Source of the DNA: a bacterium
GTDB taxonomy: Bacteria; Bacillota; Clostridia; Lachnospirales; Lachnospiraceae
Assembly: GCA_004562765.1 (NCBI GenBank)
Contig: SFRL01000031.1
Location: 1 to 40,295, forward strand
Direction of reading: 5' to 3'
DNA: 40,295 nucleotides
The notes beneath the pieces are model-generated. The model saw only the letters and a list, made by a program, of their open reading frames with translations. It searched no databases and was not told the DNA's origin. Made by a program: the position numbers and the translations under genes. Shown here one piece after another: positions 17,388 through 24,569 of this stretch (the first letter of the stretch is position 1; the number at the start of each line of letters is the position of its first letter).

Positions 17388-17416
17388 ATTTTAACCGACC
17401 GGAGGGCTGCCCGCAA
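17388..17416 (-). promoter_or_regulatory. Promoter of the CbiE/CbiT-like gene
   Basis: On the minus strand, TTGCGG (17416-17411), 17 bases, TAAAAT (17393-17388), with a leader of about 60 bases before the ATG at 17319. Confidence 0.65.
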
Positions 17417-17432
17417 GGAAAACAATAAAAAC

Positions 17433-17462
17433 TTATCAAAATTTGCGTATATGTGCTAAAAT
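17433..17462 (+). promoter_or_regulatory. Possible promoter of the YgjV-like gene
   Basis: TTATCA (17433-17438), 18 bases, TAAAAT (17457-17462); start codon 35 bases on. Confidence 0.45.
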
Positions 17463-17497
17463 AGGGAAGGGGAATTATATATGGGAGATAGACAGGA

Positions 17498-18022
17498 ATG
17501 AATCGAATTTTACTTGGCAACCTGATCTCGTTTCTTGCGTCGTTGGCGCTGACGGCGGGGTGCCTGATGAAAGATCCGAAAAAAGTGTATATGATGCAGG
17601 TGACGGAAAATCTGATCCTTGTTGCCTCGTCTGTGTGTTTCGGCTCGTGGAGCGGGATCTCTACGCTGCTTGTCTCTACGGCGCGAAATATTCTGCTGGT
17701 GAAGGGGCGGTTTGACAAGCGGATGATGTATGTGTTTATTGTGCTTGTGACGGTCTGCGGGCTTGCGGTCAACAATAAGGGGCTGATCGGACTGCTTCCG
17801 GTGCTGGCGACAGTCATCCTCACGGTGTGCAATTACTATGCACGGGAGATTCTGGCGATCAAGTGGAGCCTGTTTATCAATATCGTCTTATGGGCGGTTT
17901 ACTTTTTCGCGATCTGGGACGTGATCTCCGGTATCACACAGGTGGTGATCGCAGCTGTGACGCTTGTATCTATTTGGCGGATGCGATCTGGACTTGCAGA
18001 GGAGGACGCACAGCGTATATAA
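17498..18022 (+). CDS. YgjV-family inner membrane protein
   Basis: 174 residues with about six hydrophobic segments. The pattern LLGNLISFLASLALTAGCLMKDPKK, FGSWSGISTLLVSTARNI and the mid-protein NKGLIGLLPVLATVI match the YgjV (Imp-YgjV) family of small membrane proteins. Its biochemical function is not established. ATG 17498 follows AGGA. A GC hairpin without a T run lies between it and the next gene 60 bases away, so it may be co-transcribed with the alpha/beta hydrolase and deaminase genes. Confidence 0.75.
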   Translation: MNRILLGNLISFLASLALTAGCLMKDPKKVYMMQVTENLILVASSVCFGSWSGISTLLVSTARNILLVKGRFDKRMMYVFIVLVTVCGLAVNNKGLIGLLPVLATVILTVCNYYAREILAIKWSLFINIVLWAVYFFAIWDVISGITQVVIAAVTLVSIWRMRSGLAEEDAQRI

Positions 18023-18034
18023 TAAAAATGTTCA

Positions 18035-18057
18035 GATCCGGTGACCGGAACCGGATC
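18035..18057. repeat. GC-rich inverted repeat between ygjV-like and hydrolase genes
   Basis: GATCCGGT (18035-18042) and ACCGGATC (18050-18057) pair perfectly around 7 bases. No T run follows, so it is either a weak terminator, an RNA processing site or an operator. Confidence 0.5.
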
Positions 18058-18084
18058 GTGTGAAATTGATTGGGGGAATCAATG

Positions 18085-18999
18085 ATGAAGGTGTGGCAGA
18101 TTTTGGGAATACTGGTGATCGTGTCGCTGGTGGGGGTTCTGTTCTTTTTGTACAGATTGACTGCGTATGTGGCAAAACCGGCGTATCACACCGTGGATGA
18201 CACGGCGCGATTTATGAAAGATCAGGGCTTTTGGCGGGATTATGATGCAATGAAAAAGGAAGAGTGGCGGATATCTTCCTATGACGGTTATATCCTGCAT
18301 GCTACCTATCTTCCGGCGGCGGAGCCGGGAGATCAGTATGTGATCATCTCGCATGGATACACCAGCAACCGCATGGGCAGCCTGAAATATATGCATCTGT
18401 TTCATGAACTGGGCTACAACTGCCTGATCTATGACAATCGCAGTCACGGGGATAACCGGCGCGGCGTCTGCACGATGGGAAAACGGGAGAGTTCAGATCT
18501 GCTGGCACTGATCCGGTATGTTTATCAGCGTTTTGGGGATGATATCTATTTAGGACTGCATGGGGAATCCATGGGTGCCGCACTGCAGATCATGGCATTG
18601 CGCGAAACGCCAAGGTTGCAGTTTATCGTTAATGACTGCGGATTTGCGCGACTGATGGATGTGATCACACACAATGCGGGTAAGATCCTGCATCTTCCCC
18701 GGTGGATCTGTTATCCGGCGAGTCTGGCAAGCTTATGCTATTTTGGATTTTCTTATACAGAGCTGAATCCGCTCGATGCGTTAAAGGAGAACCGGATACC
18801 GATCTGCTTTATACACGGTGCGAAGGATGATTTTATTCCGTGCAGCCATTCGGAGCAGATGCATGCAGCCACACAGGGATACAGTGAACTGCATCTGTTT
18901 CCTGAGGCAGAGCACGCGTTGTCCATCGACAGCGATGAGAAACGATACGCGCAGATCGTGCGTGAATTTTTAAAAAAGATTAAGGAGACAACAAAATGA
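18085..18999 (+). CDS. Membrane-anchored alpha/beta hydrolase
   Basis: 304 residues. One N-terminal membrane helix (VWQILGILVIVSLVGVLFFLYRL) anchors a serine hydrolase domain. Seen: IISHGYTSNRMG (oxyanion region), nucleophile Ser162 in LHGESMGAA, acid Asp at 248-249 in HGAKDDFIP, and His277 in PEAEHALS. It resembles the BAAT/S9-type peptidase-like hydrolases common in Firmicutes; the substrate is unknown. GGGGGA (18072-18077) fits ATG 18085 (7 bases) or 18082 (4 bases). Its stop overlaps the deaminase start by 4 bases, so the two are translated together. Confidence 0.88.
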   Translation: MKVWQILGILVIVSLVGVLFFLYRLTAYVAKPAYHTVDDTARFMKDQGFWRDYDAMKKEEWRISSYDGYILHATYLPAAEPGDQYVIISHGYTSNRMGSLKYMHLFHELGYNCLIYDNRSHGDNRRGVCTMGKRESSDLLALIRYVYQRFGDDIYLGLHGESMGAALQIMALRETPRLQFIVNDCGFARLMDVITHNAGKILHLPRWICYPASLASLCYFGFSYTELNPLDALKENRIPICFIHGAKDDFIPCSHSEQMHAATQGYSELHLFPEAEHALSIDSDEKRYAQIVREFLKKIKETTK

Positions 19000-19451
19000 A
19001 CGAATACATGAAGGCGGCGATCGAGGAGGCTGAACATGGGATCCATGCCGGAGAGGGTGGCCCCTTTGGCTGTGTGATCGTGAAGGATGGCAAGATCGTA
19101 GGAAAAGGACACAACGAGGTCGTGAAGCGCAAGGATCCTACCTGTCACGGCGAGATCATGGCGATCCATGAGGCATGCAGGAGTCTGGATACCTTTGACC
19201 TGTCCGGCTGTGAACTGTACACGACCGGAGAGCCGTGCCCCATGTGCATGGGCGCGATCCTCTGGGCAAATATCGGGAAAGTCTATTATGGCTGCAACAT
19301 TGCGGATACGGAGGAGATCGGCTTCCGCGATAAGGTGTTTTATGAGTTTACCGAGGAGAAAAAAGCACAGATGGTGCAGGAAATGGATCGCACGGAGTGT
19401 AGAAAGCTGTATCGCGATTACCAGAATATTGCAGAGAAAACCAGCTATTAG
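18996..19451 (+). CDS. guaD: Guanine-deaminase-like nucleoside/base deaminase
   Basis: 151 residues. Cytidine-deaminase fold with zinc ligands His51 (TCHGE, catalytic Glu53) and Cys81/Cys84 (GEPCPMCMGA). GGPFGCVIVKDGKIVGKGHNEV and the C-terminal YYGCNIADTEEIGFRDKVFY, with a final Tyr, match Bacillus subtilis GuaD rather than the tRNA deaminase TadA. It would convert guanine to xanthine plus ammonia. The start ATG overlaps the hydrolase stop. Its own stop codon lies in the loop of a terminator hairpin. Confidence 0.85.
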   Translation: MNEYMKAAIEEAEHGIHAGEGGPFGCVIVKDGKIVGKGHNEVVKRKDPTCHGEIMAIHEACRSLDTFDLSGCELYTTGEPCPMCMGAILWANIGKVYYGCNIADTEEIGFRDKVFYEFTEEKKAQMVQEMDRTECRKLYRDYQNIAEKTSY

Positions 19452-19462
19452 AGCTGGTTTTT
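19437..19462 (+). terminator. Terminator overlapping the guaD stop codon
   Basis: AAAACCAGCT (19437-19446) pairs with AGCTGGTTTT (19452-19461) around ATTAG, whose TAG is the guaD stop; T's continue to 19462. Ribosomes finishing guaD would cover the hairpin, so read-through into the HAD gene may depend on translation. Confidence 0.65.
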
Positions 19463-19495
19463 CCATGAATAAGGATGAAAGAGGAAGATAAAAAG

Positions 19496-20317
19496 ATGAT
19501 AAAATTGATCGCATCGGATCTGGACGGTACATTGCTCCCTGAGGGGACGGCGGATATTGATCCGAAAATTTTTGAGGTCATTCGCAGACTTCAGCACGCG
19601 GGAGTTACATTTGTGGTTGCAAGCGGCCGCAATTATGAGAGCGTGATGAGTGTTTTCGGGCACATGGAAAAGGAACTGACAGTCATATCCGATAACGGCG
19701 GTTATCTCGCAAAGGGAGGAACGGAGGTCTACTGTCACAGCTTTCCGAAAGATCTTCTGGATGAGGTCGTGACACTGGTGCGTAACGTGCCGGATGTGTG
19801 GATCATGGCATCGGCGGCTCGCGGCGTATACACGGACCGCAATGACCCGAAGTATGTCAAATGGATCCGGGAGGGTTATAAAATGGATATGAAAGTGGTG
19901 GATGATCTGCTTGCGGTGGAGGAACCGCTGATCAAGGTGGCACTCTACACTTATGCGCAGGATGCGGCTGAGGTGGCGGAGCCGCTGCGCCGGCAGCTTG
20001 GAGAGCGCGTCAGCATCGCGTTGGCGGGTGAGCGCTGGGTAGATATCATGATGCCCGGTATCAGCAAAGGAGCAGCGCTTACGCGTATTCAACAGACACT
20101 TGGCATTACGCGGGAAGAGACCGCTGCATTCGGTGACAACGGAAACGATATTCCGATGCTGCGGCAGGCTGCGGAGAGCTTTGCGGTGGCAAATGCGAGA
20201 GAAGAGGTCAAAGGGGCGGCGAAGCATGTGTTGGGCGACGTCTCACAGGGGGCGGTACTGGAGAAACTGGAGGAACTGCTGCTGGAAGTAACTGCCCAGA
20301 GTCCGTACGGATTTTGA
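19496..20317 (+). CDS. Cof-type HAD-superfamily hydrolase
   Basis: 273 residues. ATG 19496 is chosen (GAGGAAG 8 bases upstream) over 19475. Motif I ASDLDGTLL has nucleophile Asp8 and acid Asp10; motif II is FVVASGRNY, and motifs III/IV are SKGAAL and FGDNGNDIPML. The cap between about 85 and 190 places it in the Cof/YidA group, which dephosphorylates sugar phosphates or cofactor intermediates with broad specificity. It follows guaD by 44 bases, partly separated by the terminator that spans the guaD stop. Confidence 0.92.
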   Translation: MIKLIASDLDGTLLPEGTADIDPKIFEVIRRLQHAGVTFVVASGRNYESVMSVFGHMEKELTVISDNGGYLAKGGTEVYCHSFPKDLLDEVVTLVRNVPDVWIMASAARGVYTDRNDPKYVKWIREGYKMDMKVVDDLLAVEEPLIKVALYTYAQDAAEVAEPLRRQLGERVSIALAGERWVDIMMPGISKGAALTRIQQTLGITREETAAFGDNGNDIPMLRQAAESFAVANAREEVKGAAKHVLGDVSQGAVLEKLEELLLEVTAQSPYGF

Positions 20318-20362
20318 TAACGTCCTTTTTTGCGGTTTCATCAAAAAAGAAAGAATGAAAAG

Positions 20363-20391
20363 TAGATTTTTTGCGCCGCATGATATATAAT
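20363..20391 (+). promoter_or_regulatory. Promoter of the NhaC-type gene
   Basis: A perfect TATAAT (20386-20391) with a weak -35 TAGATT (20363-20368) 17 bases upstream. The transcript should start near 20398, exactly at the hairpin described next. Confidence 0.6.
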
Positions 20392-20398
20392 GTTGAGA

Positions 20399-20442
20399 AA
20401 GGTCTTTGCAACGGTAAAGGATTGAAGTGTTACAAAGACCTT
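20399..20442 (+). promoter_or_regulatory. 5' leader hairpin of the NhaC-type transcript
   Basis: AAGGTCTTTG (20399-20408) and CAAAGACCTT (20433-20442) form a perfect 10-base stem closing a 24-base loop. It begins at the predicted transcript start and ends 13 bases before the ribosome site AAGGAG (20456-20461). No T run follows, so it is not a plain terminator; a 5' stabiliser or translation control element is plausible. Confidence 0.5.
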
Positions 20443-20468
20443 ACATCTATATGCAAAGGAGAATTTGT

Positions 20469-22088
20469 ATGAAAGAGAACAAAAGAAAAATCATCGGTTT
20501 TCTCTCTGTGTTCGTACTTTTGTGTGCAATCGCACCGACGATCGTAAGTGCGGCAGAGGAAGGCGAGGCTCTTCCGGCAGTTTACGCTACCGCATGGGCA
20601 CTTTTACCTCCGATCGTGGCGATCGCACTGGCGCTGATCACGAAAGAGGTTTACAGCTCACTTTTCGTAGGAATCATCGTAGGAGCGCTGCTGTATGCCG
20701 ACTTCGGCTTTGAAGGAGCCGTGTTACATACCTTTAACAACGGATTTATCGCGGTGCTGACGGATGCTTATAATATGGGTATCCTCATCTTCCTGGTACT
20801 GTTGGGAACAATGGTTGCCCTGATGAACAAGGCAGGCGGTTCCGCAGCATTCGGGCGTTGGGCCGGAGAGCATATCAAGACCCGCGTGGGCGCACAGCTG
20901 GCAACGATCCTGCTGGGTGTACTGATCTTTATCGACGACTATTTTAACTGTCTGACTGTGGGCAGCGTGATGCGTCCGGTGACGGATAAGCATAATGTAT
21001 CCCGCGCCAAGCTGGCATATCTGATCGATGCCACGGCTGCACCGATCTGTATTATTGCACCGATCTCTTCATGGGCAGCTGCAGTCAGCGGCTTTGTGGA
21101 GGGTGAGGATGGACTGGCACTGTTTGTCAGCGCGATCCCTTATAACTTCTATGCGATCCTGACGATCGTTATGATGGTTGGCATGGTGCTGTTGAAGGTA
21201 GAGTTTGGTTCCATGGCGACACACGAAGCAAATGCGAAAAACGGTGACCTGTATACCACACCGGATCGTCCATACGCAAATATTCAGGCGGAAGAAAAGC
21301 CCGATTCCAAGGGAACCGTGCTGGATCTGGTGATCCCGATCATCTGCCTGGTTGCATGCTGTGTGATCGGCATGATCTATACCGGTGGATTTTTCTCCGG
21401 CGAGGGATTTGTAGCAGCATTCTCTAACAGTGATGCTTCCGTAGGTCTGGCTCTGGGCAGCTTTTTCGGACTGCTGATCACCATTATTTTATATCTTGCC
21501 AGAAAGGTACTGAAGTTCAAGGAATGCATGGACTGCCTTGCAGACGGTTTCAAGGCAATGGTTCCGGCGATCCTGATCCTGACCTTTGCATGGACATTGA
21601 AGGCGATGACCGATTCCCTCGGTGCAAAGGAATTTGTCGCAGGAGTTGTACAGAGCAGTGCAGGCAGCTTTATGAGCTTCCTTCCCGCAGTGGTATTCCT
21701 GATCGGCTGTTTCCTTGCGTTCGCCACAGGAACAAGCTGGGGAACCTTCGGTATTTTGATCCCCATCGTTGTAGCTGTTTTCCAGGGTACGAACCATGAG
21801 CTGATGATTATCTCCATCTCTGCATGTATGGCAGGTGCTGTTTGCGGAGATCACTGCTCACCGATCTCCGATACGACGATCATGGCATCCGCAGGTGCAC
21901 AGTGTAACCATGTAAACCATGTGTCTACGCAGCTGCCTTACGCAATTGTGGCAGCAGGTGTGTCCTTTGTGTCATATATCATTGCAGGTTTTGTTCAGAA
22001 CGCATGGATCGCGTTACCGATCGCCATCGTACTGATGCTGGCAGTGTTGATTCTGCTGAAAAACGTACATTCCCAGTCAATGGAATAA
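20469..22088 (+). CDS. NhaC-family Na+/H+ antiporter
   Basis: 539 residues. ATG 20469 has AAGGAG 7 bases upstream. A hydrophobic N-terminal segment ending VSAAEE looks like a cleavable signal, as in long clostridial NhaC members. About 11-12 membrane helices follow. Motifs: IDDYFNCLTVGSVMRPV, DATAAPICIIAPISSW, FATGTSWGTFGILIPI and CGDHCSPISDTTIMAS, all diagnostic of the NhaC ion-transporter group. It exchanges cytoplasmic Na+ for H+, or possibly organic anions such as malate and lactate as some NhaC relatives do. Single gene with its own promoter, leader hairpin and strong terminator. Confidence 0.9.
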   Translation: MKENKRKIIGFLSVFVLLCAIAPTIVSAAEEGEALPAVYATAWALLPPIVAIALALITKEVYSSLFVGIIVGALLYADFGFEGAVLHTFNNGFIAVLTDAYNMGILIFLVLLGTMVALMNKAGGSAAFGRWAGEHIKTRVGAQLATILLGVLIFIDDYFNCLTVGSVMRPVTDKHNVSRAKLAYLIDATAAPICIIAPISSWAAAVSGFVEGEDGLALFVSAIPYNFYAILTIVMMVGMVLLKVEFGSMATHEANAKNGDLYTTPDRPYANIQAEEKPDSKGTVLDLVIPIICLVACCVIGMIYTGGFFSGEGFVAAFSNSDASVGLALGSFFGLLITIILYLARKVLKFKECMDCLADGFKAMVPAILILTFAWTLKAMTDSLGAKEFVAGVVQSSAGSFMSFLPAVVFLIGCFLAFATGTSWGTFGILIPIVVAVFQGTNHELMIISISACMAGAVCGDHCSPISDTTIMASAGAQCNHVNHVSTQLPYAIVAAGVSFVSYIIAGFVQNAWIALPIAIVLMLAVLILLKNVHSQSME

Positions 22089-22105
22089 ACGTAGAGCATA
22101 AAAAG

Positions 22106-22147
22106 AAAACGCCTTTTCCGCACTTTTTTGCGGGAAAAGCGTTTTTT
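22106..22147. terminator. Bidirectional terminator between nhaC-like and HD-GYP genes
   Basis: AAAACGCCTTTTCCGCA (22106-22122) pairs with TGCGGGAAAAGCGTTTT (22129-22145) with a small internal shift; T and A runs flank both sides, so it can stop the two converging transcripts. Confidence 0.85.
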
Positions 22148-22159
22148 ATAAACTTAAAA

Positions 22160-23251
22160 TTACAGGATGATAATGCTTGCACAGGAGAGGTCTTCTCCCA
22201 GATCGTATACTTTTCCGGATGCCAGTCCGACAACGGTAGGACGCAGAATATAGTAGGGACTGTTCTTGACGACCTTTGCCTTCTCGCCGTTGCTCAACTC
22301 TACGATCGAGTCCACCGGATAAAGGATCATGCTCTGAAGAAAGCTCTCCATGGCAAACAGATCCAGCTCCTGCGTCATAGACATGATCATTTCGATCGCT
22401 TCACGCTGGGAGAATGCGGATTTGTAAGGCCGTTCCGTCACGAGGGCATCGTAGATATCCGCAACTGCCAGTACCTTGGCGTAAGGACTGATCTGCTGCC
22501 CGCTCACACCTATCGGATAGCCGGCTCCGTTGATCTTTTCATGATGCTGGAGTACGCCGAGTTTTACTTCTTCGGAAAGGTCGGCGTTGTTTTGGATGAT
22601 GCGATAGCTGTAGACGGAATGCTGGCGCATGACCTCAAATTCGGCATCGTCCAGACGGCCGGGCTTATTCAATATTTCCAGAGGGATCTTCGTCTTTCCG
22701 ACATCGTGCAACAGACCGGCAACACCGATCTCATGGATCTCCTCGTCGGTCATACCCATTTTTTTCGCAACGATCATAGAGATGGTCGCCACATCCACAC
22801 TGTGTTTAAAGGTGTATTCGTCGCTGGTTTTTAATGCGCTGATATCAATTGCCATCGCGTCATTTTCCTGAATAGCGGACATCAGGGTGTCGGCGATGCT
22901 GTCAGTTGCCTGTACGAGGGCGGGATCATCGGTATTGCTGTATACATATTGGATACCTTCTGCAACGCGTTCACGTACGCTGGCGGACAGACTGACCTTT
23001 GAGCGGTCTTCGGTGCGCAGCCGTTCGATATTTTTCTGGGCGGCAGGAGATATCGGCTCATTTTCATCATCGTCTGTGATCTCCTGAATGTAGACACTCA
23101 TGATACCCATTTTCAGCATTGCTTCGATAATATATTCATCCAGTGTCGCACCGCGTGCAACCAGGACGCGTCCAAGCCGGTCAGAGACCGGATGATCGAC
23201 CCGCATACCGGGCTTTAATTGTCTGGTGCGCATAAATTTTCTGTGAATCAA
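22160..23251 (-). CDS. HD-GYP domain protein, probable cyclic-di-GMP phosphodiesterase
   Basis: 363 residues from TTG 23251, which has GGGAGGAG 8 bases upstream; frames open further but cross the promoter at 23288-23316. The N-terminal ~130 residues resemble the DUF3391-like region common in such proteins (MRTRQLKPGMRV...GRVLVARGATLDEYII). The HD-GYP domain has FKHSVDVATIS, GLLHDVGKTKIP, HHEKINGAGYPIG, and VADIYDALVTERPYK, so both the HD metal pair and the GYP motif are intact (the canonical Arg of HHERxDGxGYP is Lys-Ile here). Expected to hydrolyse cyclic di-GMP in the cytoplasm; no cyclase gene is in the window. Confidence 0.92.
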   Translation of the reverse strand: MIHRKFMRTRQLKPGMRVDHPVSDRLGRVLVARGATLDEYIIEAMLKMGIMSVYIQEITDDDENEPISPAAQKNIERLRTEDRSKVSLSASVRERVAEGIQYVYSNTDDPALVQATDSIADTLMSAIQENDAMAIDISALKTSDEYTFKHSVDVATISMIVAKKMGMTDEEIHEIGVAGLLHDVGKTKIPLEILNKPGRLDDAEFEVMRQHSVYSYRIIQNNADLSEEVKLGVLQHHEKINGAGYPIGVSGQQISPYAKVLAVADIYDALVTERPYKSAFSQREAIEMIMSMTQELDLFAMESFLQSMILYPVDSIVELSNGEKAKVVKNSPYYILRPTVVGLASGKVYDLGEDLSCASIIIL

Positions 23252-23287
23252 TGTGAATACTCCTCCCTGCCCTAAACAGATATTACC

Positions 23288-23316
23288 AGTATAACACAGC
23301 CGACTTTCGGGGGCAA
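23288..23316 (-). promoter_or_regulatory. Promoter of the HD-GYP gene
   Basis: On the minus strand, TTGCCC (23316-23311), 17 bases, TATACT (23293-23288). The short leader supports the TTG start at 23251. Confidence 0.7.
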
Positions 23317-23402
23317 GAAAGAAGTATTTAGGAATCATTCATACGATCTTTAGGATTTTTAGAATTCTTTTAGAAAGTCGTCACATATAAGACACAATTT
23401 CC

Positions 23403-23513
23403 GGTTATAGTATAACCATCAGCAGAAATGCTGAAGCAACAATTCCCTATATAGATGTAACATTTTCATAACTAAACTCCTCGAAAAAACGATCGCGAAA
23501 GCGGTCGTTTTTT
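23403..23513 (+). ncRNA. Candidate structured small RNA between HD-GYP and ribU
   Basis: Three stems in series: GGTTATAGTATAACC (23403-23417, 7-base arms), TCAGCAGAAATGCTGA (23419-23434, 6-base arms with a GAAA tetraloop), and a terminator of CGATCGC/GCGGTCG with a GAAA loop and A/T runs (23484-23513). No open frame of note lies inside. The upstream gene points the other way, so this terminator has no obvious client gene. A plus-strand promoter could not be clearly identified, and the first palindrome could instead be a protein-binding site. Confidence 0.35.
23484..23513. terminator. Orphan terminator hairpin
   Basis: AAAAAACGATCGC, loop GAAA, GCGGTCGTTTTTT. Seven G/C-rich pairs plus A-T extension; T runs occur on both strands. 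It insulates the riboflavin unit from the HD-GYP leader. Confidence 0.75.
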
Positions 23514-23570
23514 CATGCCGGAATCATTTGTACAGATCATGAAAGAAGTACAAAAACAGCAAATTTCGGA

Positions 23571-23599
23571 TTGACACATCCCTTATATCGTGCTACTAT
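23571..23599 (+). promoter_or_regulatory. Promoter of the FMN-riboswitch/ribU unit
   Basis: TTGACA (23571-23576), 17 bases, TACTAT (23594-23599). The riboswitch begins about 20 bases later. Confidence 0.82.
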
Positions 23600-23622
23600 C
23601 ATAGACGAACAGAAACGAATAA

Positions 23623-23770
23623 ATTCTTCGGGGCAGGGTGAGATTCCCTACCGGCGGTAAAGTCCGCGAGCCTTTGTCAGAAAGTGAATGCTGATGGCAC
23701 AGGGCATGAATCGGTGACCTGAACACAGGAATTCCGATACCGACAGTTACAGTCTGGATGAGAGAAGAAA
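23623..23770 (+). ncRNA. FMN riboswitch (RFN element)
   Basis: Close match to the RFN consensus: TTCTTCGGGGCAGGGTGA, ATTCCCTACCGGCGGTAAAG, TCCGCGAGCC, then ATCGGTGACCTGAA (variable stem), ATTCCGATACCGACAGT and AGTCTGGATGAGAGAAGAAA closing the P1 stem. It binds flavin mononucleotide and turns expression off when FMN is abundant. A hairpin terminator follows at 23843-23874, so control is by premature termination. It governs ribU and the creatininase-family gene. Confidence 0.96.
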
Positions 23771-23842
23771 ATTCATGGATCATATGCGCAAGGGCAGTGG
23801 CAGTGCCAAGGCAATGCGCAGGAACCGATTGAATGAACGCAG

Positions 23843-23874
23843 ATCTCAGACCCCCGTTGGTCTGGGATTTTTTT
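23843..23874 (+). terminator. Riboswitch-controlled terminator
   Basis: ATCTCAGACC (23843-23852) pairs with GGTCTGGGAT (23859-23868), then seven T's. Between the aptamer and this hairpin, two TGCGCA words and GGCA/TGCC arms (23783-23820) could form the alternative structure. Confidence 0.85.
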
Positions 23875-23945
23875 ATTCTTTTTCTTTCAGGGAATTTAGG
23901 ACTTCTGCTCGCAAACATATCACTTATTTTAAGGAGGTTCTGAAT

Positions 23946-24569
23946 ATGAACGAAAAAAAGAAAATCTGGACAACGCAGACGCTGATCACAACAGCAATGC
24001 TTGCTGCACTGGCAGGCGTGCTCATGTCGCTGGAGATCTCTATCCCCATGATGCCGCCGTTTTATAAGGTGGATTTCTCGGATATGCCTTCTCTGATCGC
24101 ACTGTTTTTGATGGGACCGATCCCTGCTGTCTGCGTAGAGGTTATCAAGATCCTCATCAAGCTCATAACGATTGGAACCAGCTCTGCATTTGTCGGTGAC
24201 CTTGCGAATCTGATCGCGATCGTCATGTATATTTTCCCGCTGTGGTTTATCTACAAAAAAATGGGAAAGACAAGAAAAGCAGGTATTACTGCAATGCTCG
24301 TGAGTGTTCCGCTGCGTGTTGCGTTTGCATGCTTCTGTAACGCATGTATCACCCTGCCGCTTTATGCGAAGGCAATGGAGATGCCTCTGGACGGAGTGAT
24401 CCAGATCGTGGCAGCCGTAAACCCGGCAATCCATAATCTGACAAGCTTTATCGTGCTGGCTACTATTCCATTTAATATCTTAAAGATTGGTATCAACTAT
24501 CTGGTAGGTTACTTCTTATATGATCGCTTGACCAGGATCAGTTTTGTAAGACAGGAGATCATGTCATGA
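23946..24569 (+). CDS. ribU: RibU, riboflavin-binding S component of an ECF transporter
   Basis: 207 residues with about six membrane helices. ATG 23946 follows AAGGAGG (23931-23937) by 8 bases; a longer open frame from 23775 would run through the riboswitch terminator. The N terminus LITTAMLAALAGVLMSLEISIP and PPFYKVDFSDMPSLIALFLMGP are characteristic of RibU, and the late helix carries NPAIHNLTSFIV. It captures riboflavin at the membrane and works with the shared EcfA/A'/T module, not encoded here. The stop overlaps the next start (ATGA). Confidence 0.94.
   Translation: MNEKKKIWTTQTLITTAMLAALAGVLMSLEISIPMMPPFYKVDFSDMPSLIALFLMGPIPAVCVEVIKILIKLITIGTSSAFVGDLANLIAIVMYIFPLWFIYKKMGKTRKAGITAMLVSVPLRVAFACFCNACITLPLYAKAMEMPLDGVIQIVAAVNPAIHNLTSFIVLATIPFNILKIGINYLVGYFLYDRLTRISFVRQEIMS

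Noticed and set aside
22004..22834. Plus-strand open frame opposite the HD-GYP gene
   Set aside because: It overlaps nhaC-like coding sequence and the bidirectional terminator; the HD-GYP motifs prove the other strand.
23775..23945. Longer N terminus for RibU
   Set aside because: It would translate the riboswitch expression platform and terminator; the start at 23946 has a strong ribosome site and matches the family.
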